The notes below the pieces were generated by a model. That model saw only the letters and a list, made by a program, of their open reading frames with translations, ran no database searches and had not been told where the DNA came from. Below, in pieces: positions 47,318 through 55,934 of a stretch of 64,000 nt of DNA; positions within the stretch are counted from its first letter, which is position 1, and each line of letters opens with the position of its first letter. Source of the stretch: Mesorhizobium sp. (GTDB taxonomy: Bacteria > Pseudomonadota > Alphaproteobacteria > Rhizobiales > Rhizobiaceae); NCBI RefSeq assembly GCF_004962245.1, contig NZ_SUHQ01000005.1:199386-263385 (forward strand), in the 5' to 3' direction. The position numbers and the translations under genes are program-made.

Positions 47318-47827
47318 ATGAGCGATAATGTCTACAACGTGCTGTTTCTTTGCAATGCCAATTCGGCGCGATCCATCATGGGGGAAGCGATTCTCAGTCG
47401 GATCGGCGCCGGCAGGTTCAAGGCCTTTTCCGCCGGTTCGCAGCCGAAGGGCGAGGTCAACCCCTACGCACTGCAACTGCTTGAAAGTCTCAGCTACGAT
47501 ACGAGCTTCGCCCGTTCGAAAGGCTGGGACGAGTTCGCCGAGCCCGACGCGCCGGAAATGAACTTCGTCTTCACGCTTTGCGACAGCACCGCGAATGAAC
47601 CCTGTCCGATCTGGCCGGGTCATCCGATGACCGCGCTCTGGTCGATACCCGACCCGTCCAAGGCAGACGGCACCGAAGCCGAACTGCACCTTGCCTTTGC
47701 CGATGCCTATCGCATGCTCAACAACCGCATCTCGCTGTTCGTCAATCTGCCGATGGATGCGCTCGACCATCTGGCGCTGCAGCACCATCTCGACGCGATT
47801 GGACGCGACGCGCCGAAGCCGAACTAG
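47318..47827 (+). CDS. ArsC-like low-molecular-weight phosphatase/arsenate reductase fold protein
   Basis: 169 residues. The P-loop CX5R is CNANSAR (Cys12, Arg18) in LFLCNANSARSIMGEAIL. ArsC features include FSAGSQPKGEVNPYALQLL, a FTLCDSTANEPCPIWPGHP segment with Cys residues usable for the redox cascade, and a following DP. Likely arsenate reductase, but no other ars genes are nearby. ATG at 47318 with GGGAG. Confidence 0.87.
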   Translation: MSDNVYNVLFLCNANSARSIMGEAILSRIGAGRFKAFSAGSQPKGEVNPYALQLLESLSYDTSFARSKGWDEFAEPDAPEMNFVFTLCDSTANEPCPIWPGHPMTALWSIPDPSKADGTEAELHLAFADAYRMLNNRISLFVNLPMDALDHLALQHHLDAIGRDAPKPN

Positions 47828-47849
47828 CCTCAAGCCGATGCGACGCGAT

Positions 47850-48305
47850 TCACAAACCGGCTTCGCCACCCTCGCCCAGAACCTCGGCAACGGCGCGTTC
47901 GAAACGCAGTGCTTCCGTCACCAGCCAGTCGGCCATAGCAGGCCAATTGTCCTCGGCAAAACAGTTCACCCGCCACATCGAATTGATGCCGAGGCCCTCG
48001 CAACTCTGTTCCGGCCTGAGCTTCAACCTGTCTTCGATTGCCGGCTGGAACGGTTTCAACCGTGACCAGGCTTCAGTGGCACCGAACTTCTCGTTGCGGC
48101 CGAAGAAGACGCCGACATGGTTCTGCGCCGGCGCAACATACATGGAAAGGACCAATGCGAAGTCGGGCAGCCCGCGCTGCCAGAACCAGGGTCCGCGCCG
48201 CGCCATCCGAGCCCTTTCTTCCGGATGCCGTTCCGCGAACAGCGTCCAGAAGCCGCGTTGGCGGAATTCAGAGGCGCGGCGGACGCCAAAGTCGAACTCG
48301 CTCAT
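47850..48305 (-). CDS. Conserved hypothetical protein (possibly DUF4268-like)
   Basis: 151 residues, no signal peptide or membrane helix. Features: MSEFDFGVRRASEFRQRGFW, a central AQNHVGVFFGRNEKFGATEA, and a C-terminal WPAMADWLVTEALRFERAVA. The pattern of fold-back strands and a final helix recalls DUF4268, but I am not certain. Convergent with the arsC-like gene. Confidence 0.65.
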   Translation of the reverse strand: MSEFDFGVRRASEFRQRGFWTLFAERHPEERARMARRGPWFWQRGLPDFALVLSMYVAPAQNHVGVFFGRNEKFGATEAWSRLKPFQPAIEDRLKLRPEQSCEGLGINSMWRVNCFAEDNWPAMADWLVTEALRFERAVAEVLGEGGEAGL

Positions 48306-48355
48306 GGTTCGATTCCATCTCCGGCAACCGTGATCAGCGCCGAGGGCGGTTACCC

Positions 48356-48616
48356 CTACACCATGCCGAGAGCAGCCTTGTAGAGGTCGAGGATGCTTTC
48401 CTCCTCCTGCCGTTCGGCCTGGTCCTTCTTGCGCAGCCGGATGATCGACCGCATCGCCTTGGTGTCGAAGCCGGTGCCCTTGGCCTCGGCGAACACCTCC
48501 TTGATGTCGTCGGCGATCGTCTTCTTCTCTTCCTCGAGCCGCTCGATGCGCTCGATGAAGGCTCGCAGCTGGCCGGCGGCAACGGTCTGGCTGGTCTCGG
48601 TGATGTCGTCGGCCAT
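48356..48616 (-). CDS. gapR: DUF2312 protein, GapR-like nucleoid-associated protein
   Basis: 86 residues from ATG at 48616 (GGAG then AAAAAA). The family motif is [20 protein letters not shown], then [15 protein letters not shown] and [19 protein letters not shown]2312 contains Caulobacter GapR, which encircles overtwisted, AT-rich DNA ahead of replication forks and affects cell-cycle progression. Function transferred from Caulobacter; family assignment is firm. Confidence 0.88.
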   Translation of the reverse strand: MADDITETSQTVAAGQLRAFIERIERLEEEKKTIADDIKEVFAEAKGTGFDTKAMRSIIRLRKKDQAERQEEESILDLYKAALGMV

Positions 48617-48778
48617 TTTTTTCTCCGCGTCGTTTTCGCGCCGCGACTCAGGCGATCTGTCGCGGCGAATTTGCAGCGGTTCGATGCCCGACCAGGGGCG
48701 GCGGGTCAAGCTGTTATCGATGCGGCATGAAGGGCTGCCGCCAGACCCAGACAACTCTGCCCGGGCGATAGTCCTGTC

Positions 48779-51700
48779 TCACCCGAATGCGATCAGCAGA
48801 TCCTTGGCGTCGATCTGGTCGCCGGTCTTGACCAGCACTTCGGCGATTGTACCGTCGCGCTCGGCATGCAACGCCGTCTCCATCTTCATCGCCTCGATCG
48901 ACAGCAGCACGTCGCCGGCCTTGACCGCCTGGCCGGCGACGACGGCAAGCGCCGAGACCACGCCCGGCATCGGTGCGCCGACATGCGCGTCGTTGCCCGG
49001 CTCGGCCTTGCGCCGCGCCTTGGCGGCGGAAGCGCCGTGCGCGCGGTCCGGCACCTTGACCCGGCGCGGCTGGCCGTTGAGCTCGAAGAACACGGTGACC
49101 ATGCCCTTCTCGTCGACATCGCCGATGGCTAGGCACCGCACCACCAGTGTCTTGCCCTTCTCGATGTCGACAAAGATCTCGTCTTCCGGCTTCATGCCGT
49201 AGAAATAGGTCGGCGTCGGCAGCACGCTGACCGGCCCGTAGGTCTCCTGCGCTGCGGTAAAGTCGGAAAACACCTTCGGGTACATCAACCACGAGGCAAA
49301 TTCGAATTCGCTGAGCTTGCGCTCCAGCTTGTCTTCGATCTCCTTGCGGCTGGCCTTGAGATTGGCCGCTTTCAGCAGAGAACCGGGCCGGTCCGTGATT
49401 GGCCTGTCGCCCTTAAGCACCTTCTTCTGCAGTGCCTCCGGCCAACCACCGGGCGACTGGCCGAGATCGCCGCGCAGCATCGACACGACCGAGTCCGGGA
49501 AGGCGATATCCTTGGCCGGGTTTTCGACATCGGCAACGGTCAGGTCCTGACTCACCATCATCAAGGCCATATCGCCGACAACTTTGGACGACGGCGTTAC
49601 CTTGACGATGTCACCGAACATCAGATTGACGTCGTGATAGGTCTGCGCCACTTCATGCCAGCGCGTCTCCAGCCCGAGCGAGCGCGCCTGTTCCTTGAGG
49701 TTGGTGAACTGCCCACCCGGCATTTCGTGCAGATAGACTTCCGAGGCCGGCCCCTTCAGGTCGCTCTCGAAGGCGGCATACTGGTTGCGCACCGCCTCCC
49801 AGTAGAACGAGATGTTCCTGATCCATTGCGGGTCGAGGCCCGGATCCCGTTCGGTGCCCTTCAGCGCCTCGACGATCGAGCCCAGGCAAGGCTGCGAGGT
49901 GTTGCCCGACAAGGAGTCCATCGCCGCGTCGATGGCGTCGACGCCGCTGTCCACCGCCGCCAGCACCGTCGCCGCCGACAGGCCTGACGTGTCGTGCGTA
50001 TGGAAGTGGATCGGCAGATCGGTCGCCTCGCGCAGAGCCTTGAACAGCACTCGTGCCGCCGCGGGTTTCAGGAGGCCAGCCATGTCCTTGACCGCGATGA
50101 TATGGGCGCCGGCCGCCTGCAACTCCTTGGCCAGCGCGACATAGTATTTGAGATCGTATTTGGCTCGGGCCGGGTCAAGTATGTCGCCAGTGTAGCAGAT
50201 CGCCGCTTCGATCAGCTTGCCCTCGGCGCCGACCGCGTCCATGGCGACGCGCATATTGTCGACCCAGTTCAGACAGTCGAAGACGCGGAACAGGTCGATG
50301 CCGCCGCTTGCTGCCTGTTTGACGAAGTGCTGGACGACATTGTCGGGATAGTTGGTGTAGCCGACGCCGTTGGCGCCGCGCAAAAGCATTTGCAGCAACA
50401 AATTGGGCGCCGCCTCGCGTACCAGCGCCAGCCGCTCCCATGGATCTTCGGTGAGGAAGCGCATGGCGACGTCGAAGGTCGCGCCGCCCCAGCATTCGAG
50501 CGACAAAAGCTGCGGCAGCGCACGCGCATAGGTGCCGGCAATGCCGGCGATGTCGTATGTGCGTACGCGCGTCGCGAGCAGGGATTGATGCCCGTCGCGC
50601 ATCGTCGTGTCGGTGACCAACACCTCCCTCTGCGCGCGCATCCAGGCGGCGAATTTCTCCGGCCCCAGCGCGTCGAGCTTCTGCTTGCTGCCATTGGGCA
50701 TATTGCCGTTGAGATAGGGCACCATGGGTGCCGCCGCATCGGCCTTCGGCTGCGGCCGGCCGCGCGTCTCGGGATGGCCGTTGACACTGACATCGGCCAA
50801 ATAGTTGAGCAGCTTGGTCGCCCGGTCCTGCCGCTTCACGCTCGCAAACAGTTCCGGCGTCGTGTCGATGAACTTGGTCGTGTAGGAATTGTCGGCGAAG
50901 CTCGGGTGATTGATGATCGCCTCGAGGAAGGTGAGGTTGGTCGCCACGCCGCGGATGCGGAACTCGCGCAGCGCCCGGTTCATGCGCTGGATCGCCTCGT
51001 GCGGCGTCGGCGCCCAGGCGGTGATCTTCTCCAGCAGCGGGTCGTAGAAGCGGGTGATGACCGCGCCCGAATAGGCGGTGCCGCCGTCGAGGCGGATGCC
51101 GAAACCGGTCGCGCCGCGGTAGGCGGTGATGCGACCGTAATCCGGGATGAAATTCTGCTCCGGATCCTCGGTGGTGATGCGGCACTGCAACGCGTGGCCG
51201 TTTAGCCGGATGTCCTTCTGCGCCGGCACGCCCGATTCCGGCGTGCCGATGGCGAAACCATCGAGGATGTGGATCTGCGCCTTGACGATGTCGATGCCGG
51301 TCACCTGCTCGGTGACGGTGTGCTCGACCTGGATGCGCGGGTTGACCTCGATGAAGTAGAATTTGCCGGTGTCGGCATCCTGCAGGAACTCGACCGTGCC
51401 GGCGCCGATATAGCTCGTCCTGCGGGCGATCTTCAGCGCATAACCGCAGAGTTCCTCGCGCAGCGACATTTCGAGATATGGCGCCGGCGCGCGCTCCACC
51501 ACCTTCTGGTTGCGGCGCTGGATGGAGCAGTCGCGCTCGAACAGGTGCACGGCATTGCCGTGCGTGTCGCCCAGCACCTGCACCTCGACATGGCGGGCGC
51601 GCTCGATCAGCTTTTCGAGATAGACCTCGTCCTTGCCGAAGGCGGCCTTCGCCTCGCGCTTGCCCTCCGTCACCTCGCGGGCGAGATCGGCTTCCGAGCG

Positions 51701-52237
51701 GATGGCGCGCATGCCGCGGCCGCCGCCGCCCCACGATGCCTTCAGCATCACCGGATAGCCGATCGTCTTGGCGAGTGCCTTCACCGCCTCCATGTCGTCC
51801 GGCAACGGCTCGGTGGCGGGAACTACCGGCACGCCAACCTCGATCGCCAGGTTACGCGCGGCGACCTTGTTGCCGAGCCTGCGCATCGTATCCGGCTTGG
51901 GTCCGATGAAAATGATGCCGGCCTGGGCGCAGGCTTCGGCGAATTCAGGGCTTTCCGACAACAGCCCGTAGCCCGGATGGATGGCATCGGCGCCCGAAAG
52001 CCTGGCGACGCGGATCACTTCCTCGATCGACAGATAGCTTTCGATCGGCCCCATATCCCTGGTCAGGTGCGGCCCGCGCCCGACCTGGTAGCTTTCGTCG
52101 GCCTTGAAGCGGTGCAGCGAGTATTTGTCCTCCTCGGCCCAAATCGCAACGGTTTTGAGGCCGAGTTCGTTAGCCGCGCGGAAGACGCGGATGGCGATTT
52201 CGGACCGGTTGGCGACAAGGATCTTCGTGATTGCCAA
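48779..52237 (-). CDS. pyc: Pyruvate carboxylase
   Basis: Anaplerotic conversion of pyruvate, bicarbonate and ATP to oxaloacetate. In order: biotin carboxylase (ITKILVANRSEIAIRVF, ATP loop KASWGGGGRGM, IEVNPRIQVEHTVTE); carboxyltransferase (RDGHQSLLATR, WGGATFDVAMRF, FRVFDCLNW); biotin carrier (GAPMPGVVSALAV, biotinyl Lys in EAMKMET). The TTG at 52237 has GGAG eight bases upstream and gives 1152 residues, matching the Rhizobium enzyme length. ATGs at 52278 and 52306 would add unrelated residues and lack ribosome sites. Confidence 0.96.
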   Translation of the reverse strand: MAITKILVANRSEIAIRVFRAANELGLKTVAIWAEEDKYSLHRFKADESYQVGRGPHLTRDMGPIESYLSIEEVIRVARLSGADAIHPGYGLLSESPEFAEACAQAGIIFIGPKPDTMRRLGNKVAARNLAIEVGVPVVPATEPLPDDMEAVKALAKTIGYPVMLKASWGGGGRGMRAIRSEADLAREVTEGKREAKAAFGKDEVYLEKLIERARHVEVQVLGDTHGNAVHLFERDCSIQRRNQKVVERAPAPYLEMSLREELCGYALKIARRTSYIGAGTVEFLQDADTGKFYFIEVNPRIQVEHTVTEQVTGIDIVKAQIHILDGFAIGTPESGVPAQKDIRLNGHALQCRITTEDPEQNFIPDYGRITAYRGATGFGIRLDGGTAYSGAVITRFYDPLLEKITAWAPTPHEAIQRMNRALREFRIRGVATNLTFLEAIINHPSFADNSYTTKFIDTTPELFASVKRQDRATKLLNYLADVSVNGHPETRGRPQPKADAAAPMVPYLNGNMPNGSKQKLDALGPEKFAAWMRAQREVLVTDTTMRDGHQSLLATRVRTYDIAGIAGTYARALPQLLSLECWGGATFDVAMRFLTEDPWERLALVREAAPNLLLQMLLRGANGVGYTNYPDNVVQHFVKQAASGGIDLFRVFDCLNWVDNMRVAMDAVGAEGKLIEAAICYTGDILDPARAKYDLKYYVALAKELQAAGAHIIAVKDMAGLLKPAAARVLFKALREATDLPIHFHTHDTSGLSAATVLAAVDSGVDAIDAAMDSLSGNTSQPCLGSIVEALKGTERDPGLDPQWIRNISFYWEAVRNQYAAFESDLKGPASEVYLHEMPGGQFTNLKEQARSLGLETRWHEVAQTYHDVNLMFGDIVKVTPSSKVVGDMALMMVSQDLTVADVENPAKDIAFPDSVVSMLRGDLGQSPGGWPEALQKKVLKGDRPITDRPGSLLKAANLKASRKEIEDKLERKLSEFEFASWLMYPKVFSDFTAAQETYGPVSVLPTPTYFYGMKPEDEIFVDIEKGKTLVVRCLAIGDVDEKGMVTVFFELNGQPRRVKVPDRAHGASAAKARRKAEPGNDAHVGAPMPGVVSALAVVAGQAVKAGDVLLSIEAMKMETALHAERDGTIAEVLVKTGDQIDAKDLLIAFG

Positions 52238-52359
52238 GGACAAGGCTCCGGACGCTGATGGGAAGGGAACTGGCGCCATGATTAACGCGAAAATGCTGCA
52301 GCGCAAACAAAATCGGGCAGAGCTTAAACCGATTTAAATCGATTCTTTGTCGTCAAATG

Positions 52360-52389
52360 AAAAATGCCCGGCGCAAGGCGCCGGGCATT
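52360..52389 (-). terminator. Terminator after the substrate-binding protein gene
   Basis: Perfect 12-bp stem AATGCCCGGCGC / GCGCCGGGCATT with a 3-base loop; the A-run on the left is a U-tract in the minus transcript. Confidence 0.85.
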
Positions 52390-52413
52390 CCGGAATTGTC
52401 GTCGTCGACAGGC

Positions 52414-53532
52414 TTACATCTTCTGAACGTAGGTGTACTTGCCGTCGTCGCCCTTCTTCCATTCATACATGACGTAGCCGGGCAGCGTCGGATCGCCCTT
52501 CTCGTCATAGGAAAGATCGCCCAGCACGGTCTTGAACGGGCCGTTGGCCTTGAGAGCCTTGGCAACTTCCTGCGGATCGTTCGACTTGGCGGCCGTCGCT
52601 GCTGCCGCGATGGCTTGCATGGCGGCGTAGGAGTAGAGCGTGTAGGCCTCCGGCTCGAAGCCCTGCGCACGGAACTTCTCGACGAGTTCCTTGTTCGCCG
52701 GGATCAGCCGCGGATCCGGGCCGAACGTGTTCAGCGTGCCAGCAACCGCGTCACCCGCGATCGAAGCCAATTCGTTCGACACGATGCCGTCGCCGGAAAC
52801 CAGCGTAGCCTTGAGGCCCTGGTCAGCCACCTGGCGGATGATCAGACCGGCTTCAGTGTGCAGACCGCCCCAATAGATGATGGAAACGCCGGCTTCCTTC
52901 ATCTTGGCGATCAGCGCCGAGAAGTCCTTGTCGCCGACATTGACGCCTTCGTACATGACTTCCGTCACGCCGGCAGCGTTCATCGCCTTCTTGGTCTCGT
53001 CGGCAAGACCCTGACCGTAGGTCGTCTTGTCGTGGATCACCGCGATCTTGGCATCCTTGAAGTTCGACGCGAGATAGGCGCCGGCGATGCTGCCCTGCTG
53101 GTCGTCGCGTCCGCAGGTACGGAACGTGTTCCACAGGCCGCGCTCGGTGAACTGCGGGTTGGTCGCGGCCGGCGTGATCTCGAGGATACCGTTTTCCGCG
53201 TAGACTTCCGACGCCGGGATCGAAACGCCCGAGTTGAAGTGGCCGACCACGAACTTGACGCCGTCGCCGACGAACTTGTTGGCGACCGAAATGCCCTGCT
53301 TCGGATCGGAGACGTCGTCGCCGACCGTGAGCTTGATCTGCTCGCCGTTGATGCCGCCGGCCGCATTGATGTCGGCGACGGCCGCCTCGGCGCCCTTCTG
53401 CAACTGCGCGCCGAAGGCGGCGTTCGGACCGGTGATCGGACCGGCAACGCCGACCAGGATGTCAGCCCACGCGCTGCCGCTGAACGCGACAAGCGCGGTC
53501 AGGGCGACGGCGGACAAAAGTGACTTTCTCAT
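52414..53532 (-). CDS. livK: Branched-chain amino acid-type ABC transporter substrate-binding protein
   Basis: 372 residues from ATG at 53532 (GGGAG upstream). The signal peptide is about 1-24 ([14 protein letters not shown]). Periplasmic type-I binding fold: [74 protein letters not shown]. The likely ligands are Leu/Ile/Val or related amino acids. Downstream of livHMGF and DUF6867, followed by a strong terminator. Confidence 0.93.
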   Translation of the reverse strand: MRKSLLSAVALTALVAFSGSAWADILVGVAGPITGPNAAFGAQLQKGAEAAVADINAAGGINGEQIKLTVGDDVSDPKQGISVANKFVGDGVKFVVGHFNSGVSIPASEVYAENGILEITPAATNPQFTERGLWNTFRTCGRDDQQGSIAGAYLASNFKDAKIAVIHDKTTYGQGLADETKKAMNAAGVTEVMYEGVNVGDKDFSALIAKMKEAGVSIIYWGGLHTEAGLIIRQVADQGLKATLVSGDGIVSNELASIAGDAVAGTLNTFGPDPRLIPANKELVEKFRAQGFEPEAYTLYSYAAMQAIAAAATAAKSNDPQEVAKALKANGPFKTVLGDLSYDEKGDPTLPGYVMYEWKKGDDGKYTYVQKM

Positions 53533-53671
53533 GTAAAACGCTCCCATTTACAGAGTGGGCGTGGATGATGCTTTCATGCGATGCCCACTTTTACTCGCAG
53601 AAAGCGTACTTTGCCGATTTTCAGGCACTTGTCACGCCAATTCATCCTTGAAACGGCGTTAATGGTGAACA

Positions 53672-54019
53672 TCAACCTTTTGGTTTCCAGCTCAAAAGCG
53701 ATGCTCTTTCGTAGAGCCAGTTATACTGTGTCACCATCTGGTTGGTGCGCGTGTATTGATAGCCGATGAAGCCCAATATCATCAGGACTATCGTGTCGAC
53801 GATGTAGTACTGCAGCGAGAACATCGTGCCGCCGAACAGCGCGTGATGGATGAACCTTACGGCGATGCCAAGGCCGAGCATATAGGCGAACAGCTGGAGG
53901 AAACTGCGCCATGTCTGGGCGCAGGCCTTGCCCGTCATCCATGCCGCCCAGCCGCCAAGCAGGCAGGTGACGAAGAAGAACTGCCAGACCGAGGGTTCCT
54001 CGTAGAGAATGCCCTGCAT
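53672..54019 (-). CDS. DUF6867-type small membrane protein in the liv cluster
   Basis: 115 residues, three membrane helices (about 12-28, 42-62, 70-90). It begins MQGILYEEPSVWQFFFVTCL and ends with a polar VTQYNWLYERASLLSWKP. I recognise it as a protein found with rhizobial liv operons, recently named DUF6867. Its role in the transporter is unknown. It lies 17 bases after livF and 140 bases before livK. Confidence 0.75.
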   Translation of the reverse strand: MQGILYEEPSVWQFFFVTCLLGGWAAWMTGKACAQTWRSFLQLFAYMLGLGIAVRFIHHALFGGTMFSLQYYIVDTIVLMILGFIGYQYTRTNQMVTQYNWLYERASLLSWKPKG

Positions 54020-54036
54020 GATGAAGACTCCTGAAC

Positions 54037-54765
54037 TCAGTGATGACCGCCTTCAAGATAGGCGGCGCGCACTTCCGGATCGGCGAGCAGCTCCTTGCCG
54101 GTGCCGCTCATCGTCACATTGCCGTTGACCATGACATAGCCGCGCGTGGCGAGCTTCAGCGCGCCGAAGGCGTTCTGCTCGACCAGGAACACGGTCAGCC
54201 CCTGCGTGCGGTTCAGTTCGCGGATGGCGTCGAAGATCTGCTTGACGATCAGCGGCGCCAAGCCCAGCGACGGCTCGTCGAGCAGGAGCAGTTTCGGCCG
54301 CGCCATCAGCGCCCGTCCGATCGACAGCATCTGCTGCTCGCCGCCCGACAGCGTGCCGCCACGCTGGGCAATGCGTTCCTTCAGGCGCGGAAACAGCGTG
54401 AACACCTTCTCGACGTCCTCGTCGTAATGCTTGAGGTTGTCGAGGCTGGCGCCCATCTGCAGGTTTTCCATCACCGTCATGCGCGGGAAGATGCGCCGGC
54501 CCTCCGGCGACTGGGCGATGCGCATGCGCGCGATCTCATGGGTTGGCAACTGGGTGATGTCAGTGCCGGCGAAGGTAATTGTGCCCGCCCGCGCCCGCGG
54601 AGCACCAAAAATGGTCATCATCAGCGTCGACTTGCCAGCGCCATTGGCGCCGATCAACGCCACGATCTCGCCCTGCTTGACGGTGACATCGACGCCGTTC
54701 AGCGCCCTGATATTACCGTAGTAGGTCTGAACGCCCTTGATATCGAGCAGCGTTGTTCCGGCCAT
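54037..54765 (-). CDS. livF: ABC transporter ATPase LivF
   Basis: 242 residues. Walker A LIGANGAGKSTLMMTIFG, signature LSGGEQQMLSIGRALM, Walker B LLLLDEPSLGLAPL, His switch region VFLVEQNAFGAL. Short-subtype LIV ATPase. Its start codon overlaps the livG stop, so the two are translationally coupled. Confidence 0.95.
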   Translation of the reverse strand: MAGTTLLDIKGVQTYYGNIRALNGVDVTVKQGEIVALIGANGAGKSTLMMTIFGAPRARAGTITFAGTDITQLPTHEIARMRIAQSPEGRRIFPRMTVMENLQMGASLDNLKHYDEDVEKVFTLFPRLKERIAQRGGTLSGGEQQMLSIGRALMARPKLLLLDEPSLGLAPLIVKQIFDAIRELNRTQGLTVFLVEQNAFGALKLATRGYVMVNGNVTMSGTGKELLADPEVRAAYLEGGHH

Positions 54766-55934
54766 TATTTACGCCCTCCGCGCCGGTTGGTGACGCCCGG
54801 TGTCTTCGACTTCGTCGCAGCCTTGGTGGTCGGCTTTGCCGCGGAAGATTTCGCGCCAGCAGGTTTCGCCTTCGGTTTGGCTTTGGTCGGCGATGCGGGC
54901 TTAGCTGCGGCACTCGACCTTGCATCGACCTGCCCGGCCTTCGAGGCACCCCTCGACACCGTGACGCGTTCGCCCTCGCTATGGCCGACCGTGTCGGTCA
55001 CCGGTCCGGCGAGATACGACGATGACGTGCCCGGGCCGTGCGCCGAATCCGGGCCCGTATCCAGTTGCTCGATGACGTCTTCGTCGCCGACCTCGGTCAG
55101 CACCGTCTCGACCTCCTCGTCTTCGACCCCAAGATAGGCGGCGATGACACGCGGGTCGGTGCGTACCGCCTGCGGACTGCCGTCCGAGATCTTGCGCCCG
55201 TATTCGAGCACCACGACATGGTCGGAAATCTGCATGACCACTGCCATGTCGTGCTCGATCAACAGGATCGAGGTGCCGGTATTGTCCTTGATGTCCATCA
55301 GGAGCTCGTTGAGCGCCATTGATTCCTTCGGATTGAGGCCGGCGGCCGGTTCGTCGAGGCAGAGCAGTTCCGGACCCGTGCACATGGCCCGCGCGATCTC
55401 CAGGCGCCGTTGCGCGCCGTAGGGCAGGTCGCCAGCCGGATCGTCGGCTCGATCGACGAGGTTGGCCTTCTCCAGCCAGTGCCTGGCCAAGTCGATCGAC
55501 TCGGCCGACGCTGTCCGGTAGCCGCTGAAGCCGAACAGGCCGAGGACGGTGTAGCCGGACGCCTTCATCAGCTTGTTGTGCTGCGCCACCAGCAGGTTCT
55601 CCAGCAGCGTCATGCCCGAGAACAGACGAATGTTCTGGAAGGTTCGCGCCACCTTGGCACGCGCCGGAATCTCATGATTCGGCAAGCGTTCGAGCAGATA
55701 GCTCGAGCCGTCGCGCCGATTGAGCGTGAGCATGCCTTCCGACGGTTTGTAGAAACCGGTGATGCAGTTGAACACGGTGGTCTTGCCGGCGCCGTTCGGT
55801 CCGATCAGGGCGGTGATCTCGCCGCGCCTGGCCTGGAAGGACAAGTCGCCGATGGCAACGAGACCGCCGAACTTCATCGACAGATGCTCGACCTGCAGGA
55901 TGGCCTCGTTCATGGATGGGCTCGCATCACTCAT
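54765..55934 (-). CDS. livG: ABC transporter ATPase LivG with long basic C-terminal tail
   Basis: 389 residues. The ATPase core is about 1-265: Walker A LIGPNGAGKTTVFNCITG, family insert RTFQNIRLFSGMTLLENLL, Walker B LLCLDEPAAGLNP, switch VLLIEHDMAVVMQISD-like ILLIEHDMAVVMQ. A normal LivG ends near 255-260. This one continues about 125 residues with an acidic stretch (GVEDEEVETVLTEVGDEDV) and then a Lys/Ala/Pro-rich tail ending NRRGGRK. The ribosome sites and overlaps with livM and livF are tight (stop/start overlap on both sides). Confidence 0.93.
   Translation of the reverse strand: MSDASPSMNEAILQVEHLSMKFGGLVAIGDLSFQARRGEITALIGPNGAGKTTVFNCITGFYKPSEGMLTLNRRDGSSYLLERLPNHEIPARAKVARTFQNIRLFSGMTLLENLLVAQHNKLMKASGYTVLGLFGFSGYRTASAESIDLARHWLEKANLVDRADDPAGDLPYGAQRRLEIARAMCTGPELLCLDEPAAGLNPKESMALNELLMDIKDNTGTSILLIEHDMAVVMQISDHVVVLEYGRKISDGSPQAVRTDPRVIAAYLGVEDEEVETVLTEVGDEDVIEQLDTGPDSAHGPGTSSSYLAGPVTDTVGHSEGERVTVSRGASKAGQVDARSSAAAKPASPTKAKPKAKPAGAKSSAAKPTTKAATKSKTPGVTNRRGGRK

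Noticed and set aside
48305..48332. A T-arm-like GGTTCGATTCC followed by CTCCGGCAACC, suggesting a tRNA 3' end
   Set aside because: No matching 5' acceptor strand or anticodon arm was found within about 110 bases upstream, the T-stem has only four pairs, and it overlaps a gene start. It could be a tRNA remnant but cannot be supported.
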